A stretch of DNA of 64,000 nt, from contig CAJJBF010000009.1 of NCBI GenBank assembly GCA_905182375.1, positions 293,984 to 357,983 of the forward strand, written 5' to 3'. The translations under genes and the position numbers were made by a program. Source of the stretch: Flammeovirgaceae bacterium UBA4465 (GTDB lineage Bacteria; Bacteroidota; Bacteroidia; Cytophagales; Cyclobacteriaceae). Shown here piece after piece: positions 1 to 8,950 of the stretch (positions within the stretch are counted from its first letter, which is position 1; the number at the start of each line of letters is the position of its first letter). The notes under the pieces were generated by a model. It was not told the origin of the DNA. It saw only the letters and a list, made by a program, of their open reading frames with translations, and made no database searches.

Positions 1-782
1 GTCAACAAATAGGAGGCTATGGCTTTATCATATTTTTCGAGATTCATATAGGTATTTCCCATATTAAAATGGGCACTACTGAAAGTCTCGTCAATGGCCA
101 CAGCAAACTCATACGCGTCAATGGCTTTCTCAAATTGTTTTAGCTTATTATAAACAATGCCCATATTATACCAGGCATATTCAGAATAAGGATCTGTATC
201 AATAAACTTTTGATAGTAGGGGATACTTTTTTGCAACGCTCCCATAATTTCTAGACAATAGGTCAATTCATAGAGCACACTCTCATTGTTTAGATTAAAT
301 TCCATGGCCTCTTTATAAGCTTCTGTGGCCTTTTCAAAATCTTCTAATCCTTGATAAGCCAAACCTATGTGATACAAAATCTCATCCCGTTCCTCCGACA
401 TCGGAAGAATTTTTCTAAAACAGGCTACTGAGGATAAGTATTCTCCTGATATGGTATGCAATGAGCCTTTCTGCATCAATAGATCCACATCATTGGGTGC
501 ATAGATTAAGGCATGGTCTATGCAAGAAATGGCATCCTTCAGCCTACCCATTCTGGTTAAAATTTCAGCCTTATCTGCAATTAAATCAGTAGAATACGCA
601 TATTGCTTTAGTCCCAAGTCACAAGCCTTCAATGCCCACTTAATTTTATCTGATTCCAGATAAAAATTGGTGATGGCCAAGAAATCATCCTCATCAAAAT
701 ATTGATTGTCACCCGTTTTTAAATGCGCTTCAAATCTTTTGACTAATTCTTTTTCTTCTTTTTTTCTGTGATGTTCCATCAT
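1..782 (-). CDS. TPR-repeat protein, C-terminus off the left edge
   Basis: The reverse strand is open from an ATG at 780-782 (a second ATG follows directly at 777-779) to the window edge with no stop, about 260 codons. It begins MMEHHRKKEEKELVKRFE and then runs as degenerate helix-turn-helix repeats typical of tetratricopeptide repeats. Examples are AWYNMGIVYNKLKQFEKAID and SSAHFNMGNTYMNLEKYDKA, with the W/Y-x-x-G-x-x-Y/F and A/P spacing of TPRs. There is no signal peptide, so it is probably cytoplasmic. TPR proteins act as protein-interaction scaffolds and no specific partner can be named. The gene is divergent from hflX. Confidence is high for the family and low for the role. Confidence 0.85.
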   Translation of the reverse strand, partial: MMEHHRKKEEKELVKRFEAHLKTGDNQYFDEDDFLAITNFYLESDKIKWALKACDLGLKQYAYSTDLIADKAEILTRMGRLKDAISCIDHALIYAPNDVDLLMQKGSLHTISGEYLSSVACFRKILPMSEERDEILYHIGLAYQGLEDFEKATEAYKEAMEFNLNNESVLYELTYCLEIMGALQKSIPYYQKFIDTDPYSEYAWYNMGIVYNKLKQFEKAIDAYEFAVAIDETFSSAHFNMGNTYMNLEKYDKAIASYLL

Positions 783-1141
783 GCTTGTCTCAGAATGAAT
801 GATAGCTAAAATTAACTTAAATTCATTCACCACTAAAATGATGCCAGTAAAAGTTATCCACTAATTAGGTAGAAAGAAACTTTATTTACTAACATATGAG
901 TCTGCCCTTCGGTAAATTAATAGACACAATGGCAGATTTTTTTAAGCTATAACAGACCTTTCTGAGCTTAAAGTATGATCAGGTTGTTTAAAATACTTTT
1001 CAAACGGATATTCATGACCTTTCCGCTTCGAGATCCCAAAATATGATGGGGTTCCGAAGTAATAACTCCTAATTTAGAAATATATGACTCAATCCTGCGG
1101 AATTAGAAGATAATTGAAGAATTTCGTATTTTTAAGAAAAT
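783..1141. other. Intergenic region between divergent TPR gene and hflX
   Basis: 359 bp of AT-rich sequence that should hold both divergent promoters. I see no ORF with coding character, no strong hairpin and no clear repeat. Confidence 0.5.
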
Positions 1142-2284
1142 ATGGGTGATTACTACCAAACGAAAAAAAAGACAGAATTAGGTGTATTGATCGCGGTAGT
1201 TGAAAAACAAACTCCCGATAAACTCGTCAAAGAGCATTTAGATGAACTGGCGTTTCTCGCCAAAACCCTAGATATTAAAATACGCCAAACATTTGTTCAA
1301 AAAATTGAACGACCCGACAAAAGGACATACGTAGGAAGTGGTAAACTCGAAGAAATACAATCTTTTATCAAAATGGAAAAAATAGACCTCATCATTTTTG
1401 ATGATGAGCTATCTCCTTCTCAGCTCAGAAATATCGAAAATGAGGTGAAAATCAAGGTCTATGATCGCAGTTTGTTGATTTTAGATATTTTCCTTCGAAG
1501 GGCCCAAACGGCTCAGGCAAAAATTCAAGTGGAACTAGCTCGATTTCAATATTTATTGCCTCGCTTGACGCGAATGTGGACGCATTTGGAAAGACAAAGA
1601 GGGGGGAGAGGCACGCGAGGAGGCGCTGGAGAAAAAGAAATTGAAACTGATAAAAGAATGGTGCGCGATCGCATTACTCTTCTGAAAAAACAATTAACCA
1701 AAGTAGAACTTCAAGCAAGTACCCGAAGAAAATCCAGAACCGGGATTGTCCGAATTGCTTTGGTTGGATATACCAATACGGGCAAATCCTCCTTGATGAA
1801 TTTACTGGGGAAAGAATCTGTATATGCCAAGGATGAACTCTTTGCCACTGTTGATTCTACGGTAAGAAAAGTCGTCATTAATAATCTGCCTTTTTTACTT
1901 TCTGATACCGTAGGTTTTATTCGAAAACTCCCACATGACCTGATCGCTTCCTTTAGATCCACTCTGGCCGAGGTCAGGGAAGCAGACTTATTATTACACA
2001 TTATAGATGTTTCTAGCCCCGCGTACGAAGACCATATTAAGGTGGTAGAACAAACGCTGGTGGAACTTGGTGGAAATCAGATCAAAAGAATCAATGTTTA
2101 CAATAAAATTGATCAATTAACTGAAGACACCCCCCATCCAGAAAATGATACTAAACAAAAATCTATCGTGATCTCTGCTAAAACCAAGCAAAATTTGCCC
2201 GCTTTAAAAAATCTGATTTTTGAAGAGGCCTTGATAGAGCATCTTAAAATATATCCCAACTATATACAACCACAATCCTTTTAG
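1142..2284 (+). CDS. hflX: GTPase HflX
   Basis: Ribosome-associated GTPase of the Obg-HflX superfamily, which in characterised bacteria splits stalled or idle 70S ribosomes under stress. The N-terminal HflX domain (about residues 15-195) carries the family's glycine-rich linker RGGRGTRGGAGEKEIETD near 154-171. The G domain follows, with G1 GYTNTGKSS at 209-217, G3 DTVGFIRKLP at 255-264 and G4 NKID at 321-324. The length of 380 residues is normal for HflX lacking a long C-terminal extension. The ATG at 1142 is the only start that keeps the full N-terminal domain. It is followed at once by tRNA-Arg, whose -33 region overlaps the hflX stop codon. Confidence 0.96.
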   Translation: MGDYYQTKKKTELGVLIAVVEKQTPDKLVKEHLDELAFLAKTLDIKIRQTFVQKIERPDKRTYVGSGKLEEIQSFIKMEKIDLIIFDDELSPSQLRNIENEVKIKVYDRSLLILDIFLRRAQTAQAKIQVELARFQYLLPRLTRMWTHLERQRGGRGTRGGAGEKEIETDKRMVRDRITLLKKQLTKVELQASTRRKSRTGIVRIALVGYTNTGKSSLMNLLGKESVYAKDELFATVDSTVRKVVINNLPFLLSDTVGFIRKLPHDLIASFRSTLAEVREADLLLHIIDVSSPAYEDHIKVVEQTLVELGGNQIKRINVYNKIDQLTEDTPHPENDTKQKSIVISAKTKQNLPALKNLIFEEALIEHLKIYPNYIQPQSF

Positions 2285-2308
2285 ATTACACGAAGATGTC
2301 TATTTTTG
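2279..2308 (+). promoter_or_regulatory. Promoter of tRNA-Arg
   Basis: The -7 element TATTTTTG at 2301-2308 matches the Bacteroidota consensus TAnnTTTG. A T-rich -33 element (TTTT at 2279-2282) lies 18 nt upstream and overlaps the end of hflX. Transcription would start near 2315, about 10 nt before the tRNA. Confidence 0.6.
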
Positions 2309-2324
2309 CGCAGCTGATATTTTT

Positions 2325-2396
2325 GGTCCCGTAGTTCAACGGATAGAATAGGAGTTTCCTAAACTCTAGATGCAAGTTCGATTCTTGCCGGGATCA
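2325..2396 (+). tRNA. tRNA-Arg (anticodon CCT)
   Basis: A cloverleaf can be drawn by eye. The acceptor stem GGTCCCG pairs with CGGGATC (one G-T pair), followed by discriminator A. The anticodon stem GGAGT/ACTCT encloses loop TTCCTAA, giving anticodon CCT, which decodes AGG. The T arm contains GTTCGAT. CCA is not encoded. Confidence 0.93.
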
Positions 2397-2763
2397 CTTT
2401 TTATATTATCAAAGAAGACAAGACATGGCTTCAACTGGCCAACATCAATCTTCATGAAAAGTATTAATATCACCGAAATCGTGTCTCTCACGCAATAGTT
2501 ATCTCTTTTAATGCACTTATCACTCAGTCATATTCAATGGGCAAGTAGAAATGATGTGGCACCCTGATTTCACACTACGCTTGAGGATTGATGTATTCGA
2601 AATTTATAACTAAATCAGATAAATTTACCCCGCAGTCAATGGATCCCTTTTTTGGGTTTTTAATTTAGAAAGAGAAATCTGATATTAAAGTCCCGGTTGC
2701 CCATGCAACTTTGCTTAAAATTCGAAATCCCTTACAGTAGCGATTTATTTGAATCCCGCTGAA
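2397..2763. other. Intergenic region without recognisable features
   Basis: 367 bp between tRNA-Arg and the pseudogene. No convincing ORF, repeat or strong terminator was seen. Confidence 0.45.
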
Positions 2764-3664
2764 ATGAAACTTTCAAAAAATAATTATTTAAAAGCTAGAG
2801 ATTTCATATTGACGAATGCCAGAATGATAGAAAGGCGTTTATTTGAATTCTATTTTGAAAATGGAAATAAAGAAGGTATTTTTCATGCCGTTTATGCCTA
2901 TCGAAATTGTGATGGTGGCTTTGGGCATGGTATGGAACCTGATACGGCATCCCCTGAAAGTCAACCCCTGTTTAGTGTAATGGCCCTAGAAACTTTAGAT
3001 GAAGTGGGTTTTCTAAGTGCAGAATTGATATGCAAAGACTTTATGCCCTATTTTGAAAGTATCACCACCGAAAAAGGAGGAATACCCTGGATGTTAAGGC
3101 CTAAAACAGAATATTCGTGCGGCAACCATCATTTTAATACAGTTGAAGAATGGGCTGCTTTGAGCACTACTGCCCCGCTGCTCGGGATTTTAGAAAAATG
3201 TAAAATCGATACCCCTTGGATGAAGAAAGCAGAACAATTTGTTTGGGATGAGATACACCGGATAAAGTAAAAACATATTTTCTGCTATTTGTGTGTACCG
3301 AGAAGACTACGCTTTTTACAACATACTAAAAATAGAAACAAAGCAACACGCGCTATCAAGGATTTAAAAAATTGGATCTTGACCGATGGAGTTACTTGTA
3401 AAGATACATCTGATGATGGTTGGGGACTTTATGGAAAACCTCATAGTTTGAAATTATGCCCCCTCTTCAAAGAGTATGCTTTATTCTTTGTTTACCAAAG
3501 AGACCATTGAATCTGATATAAAAGAGCTCATTAATAGGCAAAAAAATGATGGAAGATGGGATACTTGGTATGGAATAAGTGAAGGAACAAAATTAGAGTG
3601 GGCAGGAATACAAACATTATGGACGTTAAAGATTTTGAAGAATTATGATCGTATTGAAAGCTAA
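2764..3664 (+). pseudogene. Prenyltransferase/squalene-cyclase-like repeat protein, frameshifted
   Basis: Three consecutive reading segments together resemble one protein of about 300 residues with the alpha/alpha-barrel repeats of prenyltransferase beta subunits and squalene cyclases. The first segment (ATG 2764, stop 3268-3270) has YRNCDGGFGHGMEPDTASPE, a hallmark of this uncharacterised bacterial group. It breaks off at IHRIK. A second segment continues in the same frame from about 3307 (FLQHTKNRNKATRAIKDLKNW). From about 3455 the homologous reading passes to another frame (NYAPSSKSMLYSLFTKETI) and ends with a normal-looking tail, NDGRWDTWYGISEGTKLEW, at 3664. At least two shifts or stops are therefore needed. 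The original function is unknown. Confidence 0.75.
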
Positions 3665-3904
3665 ATAAATGCAATGACCACAGAGCTTAAAACCAAGACT
3701 TACGATTAGAGATTCAGATGTTACAGGATGCCCTCTTGAATTAAATGAGGGCGAAGATACTAATCGAATGTTATTTCATGACTCTGTGTCTTTGATAACA
3801 AGAAGAAAAGTAACCTATTCTCAATGGGTGAATAAATTAAATTCCGAATAAGAGTGATTCAAAATGTAAACTTTATTCACCATTACTTCATGAAAGCTGA
3901 GATT

Positions 3905-5572
3905 TTATCCTATCCCAAAGGGACTGAACAACACCCAAAGGCACAGCACAGCCATAATTAATACAATAGATAACCCTACATCAGACGTCCATTTAAAAGA
4001 AAAATTTGAACTACGCTTTTGAAACGTCACCAAAATAAGATCAGCAGCAGATTGAGGCTTGGTGGCCTTACTTACAGCCATCAGTACCCCCGAACAAAAA
4101 AGAAATAAAAACAAAGCGAAGTGTAAGAAATTGATTTCTAAAAAATAGGCAGCCCAGCTTCCGGGTAGGGTTACTAAACTACCGTTACCTGACATAAATT
4201 CCATTATTAACCGAGTCACTCCAATGCCAAAACCTACCCACAAAGTCACAATGGCACCACGCGCATTGATCCAAGGATAGATAAGCCCTAACAAGAATAC
4301 CGCCGCTATGGGCGGGGAAATGTACGCTTGAATACTTTGTAAATAATGGAAAATCCCACCCCCCATCAATGCTTTCATAAAAGGAATCCAACCTAAACTT
4401 AGAATCACCAAAATGATCGTGGAGATACGCCCAAAACGAACCAACTGTTTCTCTGTGGCTGTCGGCTTGAATTTTTGATAAAAATCAATAGTCAACAACG
4501 TCGAACTCGAATTAAATGCAGAAGACAATGAACTCATCAATGCGGCCAATAGTCCCGCGATTGCCAAACCTTTCAATCCTACAGGTAACAATTGGGTGAT
4601 CATGGCAGGTAGTGCTTGATCCGCATTATCCATCGAAAAACTGATCATACCCTTTTGTAGCAGCGCGTAAGCAATTACGCCTGGTAGAAAAAATAAAAAA
4701 ACAGGTAATAACTTTAAATATCCTGCAAATAAAGCCCCTTTACGTGCATTACTGATGTCTTTCGCTGATAAGGCTCGTTGGACTATGTACTGATCCGTAC
4801 ACCAATACCAAATCCCCAAAATCGGTGCTCCAAATAGCATGCCTGTCCAAGGATATTGGGTATCACTCATCGGTCGCCAAAGATTAAAAAACCTATCGAC
4901 CGGAGGATTTGTTCCTGATTCCGAGGCCATAGAAAGGGTATTGATCAGCTCATCCCATCCTCCGATCTGATGCAATCCAAAAATAGTGACTACTGCGGTC
5001 CCCACCAACAATACAAATGCTTGAACCATGTCGGTATAGATGACCGCCTTCAAACCACCCAGGACCGTATAAAGCCCCGTGGCCACTACGGTAATAATGG
5101 CCCCCGTCCAAAATGGAATATTCAGCACCTCAAAAACCAGTGCCCCTGCAAAAATAATGAGCGAAATTTTAGTAATGATATACGCCAATATAGAAACTAT
5201 TGATAAGTAATTTCTACAGGCTTGAGAATATCGCTTCTCCAAAAACTCAGGCATGGTATAAACTCCGGTGCGCATGTAAAAAGGCACAAAAACCCATCCA
5301 AAAAGTATCAAAACCAACGCTGCTAATATTTCAAAATTGGCCATGGGCATGTTGGCACGTGCGCCTGCTCCACTGACACCTAAAATAATCTCTGACCCTA
5401 TGTTTGATGCAAATAAAGAAGCCCCTATAACTACCCAAGACTGATCTTTGCCGGCCAAAAAATAATCGACAGAAGAAAATTCTTTATCCTCCTTCCCTTT
5501 TGATGCCCATCGAGCGATCCAAAGAATAATGGCGAAATAACATGCGATAATTGAATAATCTAAGACCTCCAT
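3905..5572 (-). CDS. Sodium:solute symporter (SSS family, SGLT-like)
   Basis: 555-residue polytopic membrane protein of the solute:sodium symporter family with about 14 predicted hydrophobic segments. Family signatures near the N-terminus are SSVDYFLAGKDQSWVVIGASL and SNIGSEIILGVSGAGAR, followed by YTMPEFLEKRYS. Later come GLAIAGLLAALMSSLSSAFNSSSTLLTIDFYQKF, the sodium-site region of TM8, and a long C-terminal half typical of the SGLT branch. It probably imports a sugar, polyol or small organic acid with Na+. It is the last gene of a leftward run (PhyH 7909, SDR, Dabb, symporter; gaps of 26, 38 and 68 bp), so its substrate is likely the compound that PhyH and the SDR oxidise. The substrate cannot be named from sequence. 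Confidence 0.92.
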   Translation of the reverse strand: MEVLDYSIIACYFAIILWIARWASKGKEDKEFSSVDYFLAGKDQSWVVIGASLFASNIGSEIILGVSGAGARANMPMANFEILAALVLILFGWVFVPFYMRTGVYTMPEFLEKRYSQACRNYLSIVSILAYIITKISLIIFAGALVFEVLNIPFWTGAIITVVATGLYTVLGGLKAVIYTDMVQAFVLLVGTAVVTIFGLHQIGGWDELINTLSMASESGTNPPVDRFFNLWRPMSDTQYPWTGMLFGAPILGIWYWCTDQYIVQRALSAKDISNARKGALFAGYLKLLPVFLFFLPGVIAYALLQKGMISFSMDNADQALPAMITQLLPVGLKGLAIAGLLAALMSSLSSAFNSSSTLLTIDFYQKFKPTATEKQLVRFGRISTIILVILSLGWIPFMKALMGGGIFHYLQSIQAYISPPIAAVFLLGLIYPWINARGAIVTLWVGFGIGVTRLIMEFMSGNGSLVTLPGSWAAYFLEINFLHFALFLFLFCSGVLMAVSKATKPQSAADLILVTFQKRSSNFSFKWTSDVGLSIVLIMAVLCLWVLFSPFGIG

Positions 5573-5640
5573 TTTTTTAGTTTTTTATTGTAGAAAAAAC
5601 ATATTTTATTTTCTGATAGGCACATTATTTTTTTAATGCT

Positions 5641-6066
5641 TTAAGGAAGGGCCCAGTAGTCAACCACAAAGACTTTTTCCAAAAAAGGTTGAAGGCTCGC
5701 TACAAAGTCCTGGTGATCGGGGTGTGGCGTATAGACGAGATCTCGATCTTCCTCAGATTCAAAAGAAACCAGGTAGCAATGTGTAAAGCCCTGATGAAAA
5801 TCTTCAGGACTGTCATTGATCCCCCATTCAAAATCTTTTATTACAGAAATAGTCGATTGAAGTGCGTTAAAAGCCTTATTTAATTTTTGAACCTCCCTCT
5901 CAGATGCGGTATCCTTAAATTTAAATAAAACCATATGGCGCAATACCTTAGGGGATGGCTTTTCTTGTTGATCCATTGTATCTGATTTGGTAGGCCCAGA
6001 ACAAGCGTGGTTCAAGGTCCCAATTAAAAATAAAAAAATAGACAAAGTATAGATTCTGTATTTCAT
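5641..6066 (-). CDS. Dabb (stress-responsive A/B barrel) domain lipoprotein
   Basis: 141 residues. An N-terminal hydrophobic segment ends at LNHACSG, giving a probable lipoprotein cleavage before Cys22, although the His at -2 is unusual for a lipobox. The rest is a Dabb domain: HMVLFKFKDTASEREVQKL opens it, the central part has FEWGINDSPEDFHQGFTH, and it closes with HPDHQDFVASLQPFLEKVFVVDYW. Dabb proteins are small dimeric ferredoxin-like barrels, and some act as cyclases or dehydratases on unstable intermediates. The position between an SDR and a transporter suggests a periplasmic or surface step in the same catabolic unit. That link is inferred. Confidence 0.87.
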   Translation of the reverse strand: MKYRIYTLSIFLFLIGTLNHACSGPTKSDTMDQQEKPSPKVLRHMVLFKFKDTASEREVQKLNKAFNALQSTISVIKDFEWGINDSPEDFHQGFTHCYLVSFESEEDRDLVYTPHPDHQDFVASLQPFLEKVFVVDYWALP

Positions 6067-6104
6067 ATTAAAATTTCTTATCTAGTGATGGTTAAATTTA
6101 TCTT

Positions 6105-6899
6105 TCATAATATACCTCCCATACTCCCACCGTCAACCTTGATCACCGCACCGTTGGTAGCCGAGGAAAGTGGACTTGAAAAATAGGTAATGGTATCGGC
6201 AATTTCTTTTACCTCAGCAAACCGCTGTAATAAGGAACTCTTTCGAGCGTCATTAAAAAATGCTTTGGATACCGCTGCCTTTGTTTTATTTTCTTTGGCG
6301 GCAACAGTTGCCAAAAATTCTTCGGCCCCTTTTGTCAAAGTTGATCCCGGCACAATGGTATTCACAGTAACCCCAGAACCTGAGGTGAGCTGTGAGATAC
6401 CTCTTGAAAGGCTGAGCAAAGCCGCTTTGGTCGTACTGTAAGCGATCAAATCTTCTGGGACCAGCGTGGCACATTCGCTTGAGATAAATAATATGCGTCC
6501 CCAATCTCGATGCAACATTTTCGGAAGAACATACTTAGACAAACGGACACCACTCATCAAATTCACTTCAATCTGACGATACCAATCCTCGTCACTCGTT
6601 TTAGCAAATGAGGCTGATGAATATATTCCCACATTATTGATGAGTATATCAACCTCGGAAAGTTGCCCGAGCAAGGCTTTAATTTGATCAGGATATAAAA
6701 AATCCGCAGTCACCCCTTTGACTTCGACTTCATTAAATTCTTTTCGGAGTTTCTCCACGGCCGTAGACACCCCAACCGCTCCTCTACCATTAAGAATCAC
6801 ATGCACCCCCTCTTGAGCCAAGGCCCGGGCTGTCGCCCACCCAATGCCGGAGGTCGACCCCGTGATGAAAGCCGTTTTACCTTGTAGTTTTAAGTTCAT
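6105..6899 (-). CDS. SDR-family NAD(P)-dependent oxidoreductase
   Basis: 264 residues, the size of a classical short-chain dehydrogenase. The Rossmann glycine motif TGSTSGIG is at 13-20, NNVG at 87-90, and the catalytic Ser140-Tyr153-Lys157 (ISSE, YSTTK) is complete. The C-terminus has VDGGSMGG. It is expected to oxidise or reduce a hydroxyl or carbonyl group in the cytoplasm using NAD(P). The cofactor is not certain: the residue after the second beta strand region is NGRG, which leans towards NADP. It sits between PhyH and Dabb genes in the same operon, so it may process the PhyH product. Confidence 0.93.
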   Translation of the reverse strand: MNLKLQGKTAFITGSTSGIGWATARALAQEGVHVILNGRGAVGVSTAVEKLRKEFNEVEVKGVTADFLYPDQIKALLGQLSEVDILINNVGIYSSASFAKTSDEDWYRQIEVNLMSGVRLSKYVLPKMLHRDWGRILFISSECATLVPEDLIAYSTTKAALLSLSRGISQLTSGSGVTVNTIVPGSTLTKGAEEFLATVAAKENKTKAAVSKAFFNDARKSSLLQRFAEVKEIADTITYFSSPLSSATNGAVIKVDGGSMGGIL

Positions 6900-6925
6900 T
6901 CCTTTTTAAATCTGGATTTAGAGAT

Positions 6926-7909
6926 TTACCATTCTTTTAACCCTAATAATTTTTGTCCCAAAGTTGACAATCTTGCCGTCTCATATTTGGTCTGCTCCCA
7001 CTTTCTTGGGTCTCCAGGAAAAGCATACCCTTCAGGAGCCCTACGGTTTTTCCAAGAATCAATGCGCCATGCTTTTAAACTTTCATTGGACTCTTGGGCA
7101 GGCATCATTGAAATATACTGAGCCATTCTTACACTCCTCTCAGATTTGTTCGGGCGAATACCATGGGGCTGTGTACTATTAAAAATAAGTAAATCCCCTG
7201 CTTCCAACAACACTTTTACTATTTTATCTTCAAGCTCAGTAATATCGGGTTTAAAATGATCTCGGTCTGACGGCTGACTTAACTTCCAACGATCATAATT
7301 TTTGTACAACCAAGGAATGCATTGAAATCCACCCATATTTTCATCTAACTGATCTGCCAGCGCTAAGACCCCTTGGACATTTTGTGGCTTAGTTTCTGGG
7401 TCATAATCCCAATGAATAAACCCCTTATATTCATGTCCGGGACGCATGGGAACATTTAAATTGGCTCTATCTATGGTGCTCCATAATTTTTCCGTGCCCC
7501 AAATATCAACAAAGGCATCATAAACCTTTTGAGTTTGGCGATTATCCCAAAGTGTTTGGTGGTTATAGGCTTCCACCATACCCGTTCCCGCCAATTCTTT
7601 CATTTGCATTTCGGCACGAGGCGGCGTATACCAAGAAGTTTGGTCCTGAGGATCTTTTTCTTCAAATTCCCAAAGAAAAGCAGCTGTACTTTGAACTTGC
7701 TCACGATGAACGGCATTCTTAATGACTACATAACCGTTTTCTTTCCAGAATTTCCACTGATCCATGGACAGCACTCTGAGCTCTTTTGGGTGGGCTTGTG
7801 TGCGCAATTTTACATTACTGCTTTTGGCAGTAGATGGATTTCCAGGTATGTCTTTATGTGCATTGTTTGCATCCATGGTAGGCCTCATTGTTTGTTGTTC
7901 CTTTTTCAT
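6926..7909 (-). CDS. Phytanoyl-CoA dioxygenase (PhyH) family Fe(II)/2-oxoglutarate oxygenase
   Basis: 327 residues with the PhyH double-stranded beta-helix fold. The iron ligands appear as His166-x-Asp168 in GFIHWDYD and distal His249 in STQPHGIRPN. An arginine about ten residues further on (SERSVRM) would bind 2-oxoglutarate. The first 45 residues are polar and low in complexity, and Met8 or Met12 are possible later starts. It probably hydroxylates a small organic substrate rather than phytanoyl-CoA. It is first in the leftward operon and divergent from an araC-type regulator at 8048, with 138 bp between them. The substrate is unknown. Confidence 0.9.
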   Translation of the reverse strand: MKKEQQTMRPTMDANNAHKDIPGNPSTAKSSNVKLRTQAHPKELRVLSMDQWKFWKENGYVVIKNAVHREQVQSTAAFLWEFEEKDPQDQTSWYTPPRAEMQMKELAGTGMVEAYNHQTLWDNRQTQKVYDAFVDIWGTEKLWSTIDRANLNVPMRPGHEYKGFIHWDYDPETKPQNVQGVLALADQLDENMGGFQCIPWLYKNYDRWKLSQPSDRDHFKPDITELEDKIVKVLLEAGDLLIFNSTQPHGIRPNKSERSVRMAQYISMMPAQESNESLKAWRIDSWKNRRAPEGYAFPGDPRKWEQTKYETARLSTLGQKLLGLKEW

Positions 7910-8047
7910 AAATGGACAAATTTTAATGATCTCGTATACAAATCTGACCCATTAATTTATTAAAAAATGGACCGTATTTGACTTATTATTGAACAATATT
8001 GATATTATTGTGATTAATATTGGAGTAATTTGTTTATATTGTATTAA

Positions 8048-8899
8048 ATGAAAGTTCAACTTGAAAACATACACAGCCAGAACAAGCGATCGTTTACCTT
8101 GATGTTTGATCCTAAGTTAAGTGATGTATTCTTTTGGCATTTTCATCCCGAATACGAACTGGTGTATATCGAGGCGGAGTCTGGTTCTCGCCATGTTGGG
8201 GATCATATATCCACATTTAAAAACCATGATCTGGTCTTGATCGGCTCCAATATTCCACACCTAAATTTCGATTACGGTATAAAAACTTCTTATCGCAAGG
8301 TCGTCGTTCATTTCCAAAAAAGATTTATTGAGGATCATATTAATGAGCTCACAGAACTCATAGATATTAAAAACCTATTCGAAAAATCTCAGCATGGATT
8401 GTCCTTCCAAGGCAACCTCATTAAAGAGCTAGGTCAAAAATTATTCCTTTTACAAAATCTCAATCCCCTCAATCAATATTTGAGTCTCATGGAAATCCTG
8501 AATGACCTCACCAAATATCCTCAGATTGAGTGGTTACATGACCAACCTGTTCTTCATAAATACAGCCATAAAGAACAAGATAGATTGAGGTCAATTTATG
8601 CTTTTGTTGATCAACATTATGAGCACAAAATATCCCTGAGCGAAATAGCTGAAATTAGCAACATGAGTATTGAAGCTTTTTGCAGATACTTCAAAAAAAC
8701 GACGCATCAAACGTTCACCCAGTTCCTCAATAGTTACCGAATCAGTCAATCTAAACGCCATTTAATCGCTGGAAAAAGTATTGGTAATGCCTGTTATGCT
8801 TCTGGATTTGAGAGCTTATCCTATTACCACCGTGTGTTTAAAAAAATCACCAAAGAAAGCCCCAGTGATTTTAAAAAAAGACATGTAAACCCGCATTGA
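8048..8899 (+). CDS. AraC-family transcriptional regulator
   Basis: 283 residues. The N-terminal cupin-like sensing domain includes FFWHFHPEYELVYIEAESGSR at about 27-47 and NHDLVLIGSNIPH. The C-terminal double helix-turn-helix of AraC/XylS proteins follows, with ISLSEIAEISNMSIEAFCRYFKK around 200-222 and the second helix pair ending SLSYYHRVFKKITKESPSDFK. It is divergent from the PhyH operon and probably controls it in response to the transported substrate. The AT-rich intergenic region holds short inverted ATATT-type repeats, but no operator can be defined with confidence. Confidence 0.93.
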   Translation: MKVQLENIHSQNKRSFTLMFDPKLSDVFFWHFHPEYELVYIEAESGSRHVGDHISTFKNHDLVLIGSNIPHLNFDYGIKTSYRKVVVHFQKRFIEDHINELTELIDIKNLFEKSQHGLSFQGNLIKELGQKLFLLQNLNPLNQYLSLMEILNDLTKYPQIEWLHDQPVLHKYSHKEQDRLRSIYAFVDQHYEHKISLSEIAEISNMSIEAFCRYFKKTTHQTFTQFLNSYRISQSKRHLIAGKSIGNACYASGFESLSYYHRVFKKITKESPSDFKKRHVNPH

Positions 8900-8950
8900 T
8901 TCAACCTGCGATATTGAGTGTAAGGGATCACTCCTCACCGAGACAAATGC

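Noticed and set aside
7529-7963. 144-codon rightward frame
   Set aside because: Antisense to the PhyH gene, which has clear catalytic motifs. The antisense frame has no recognisable features.
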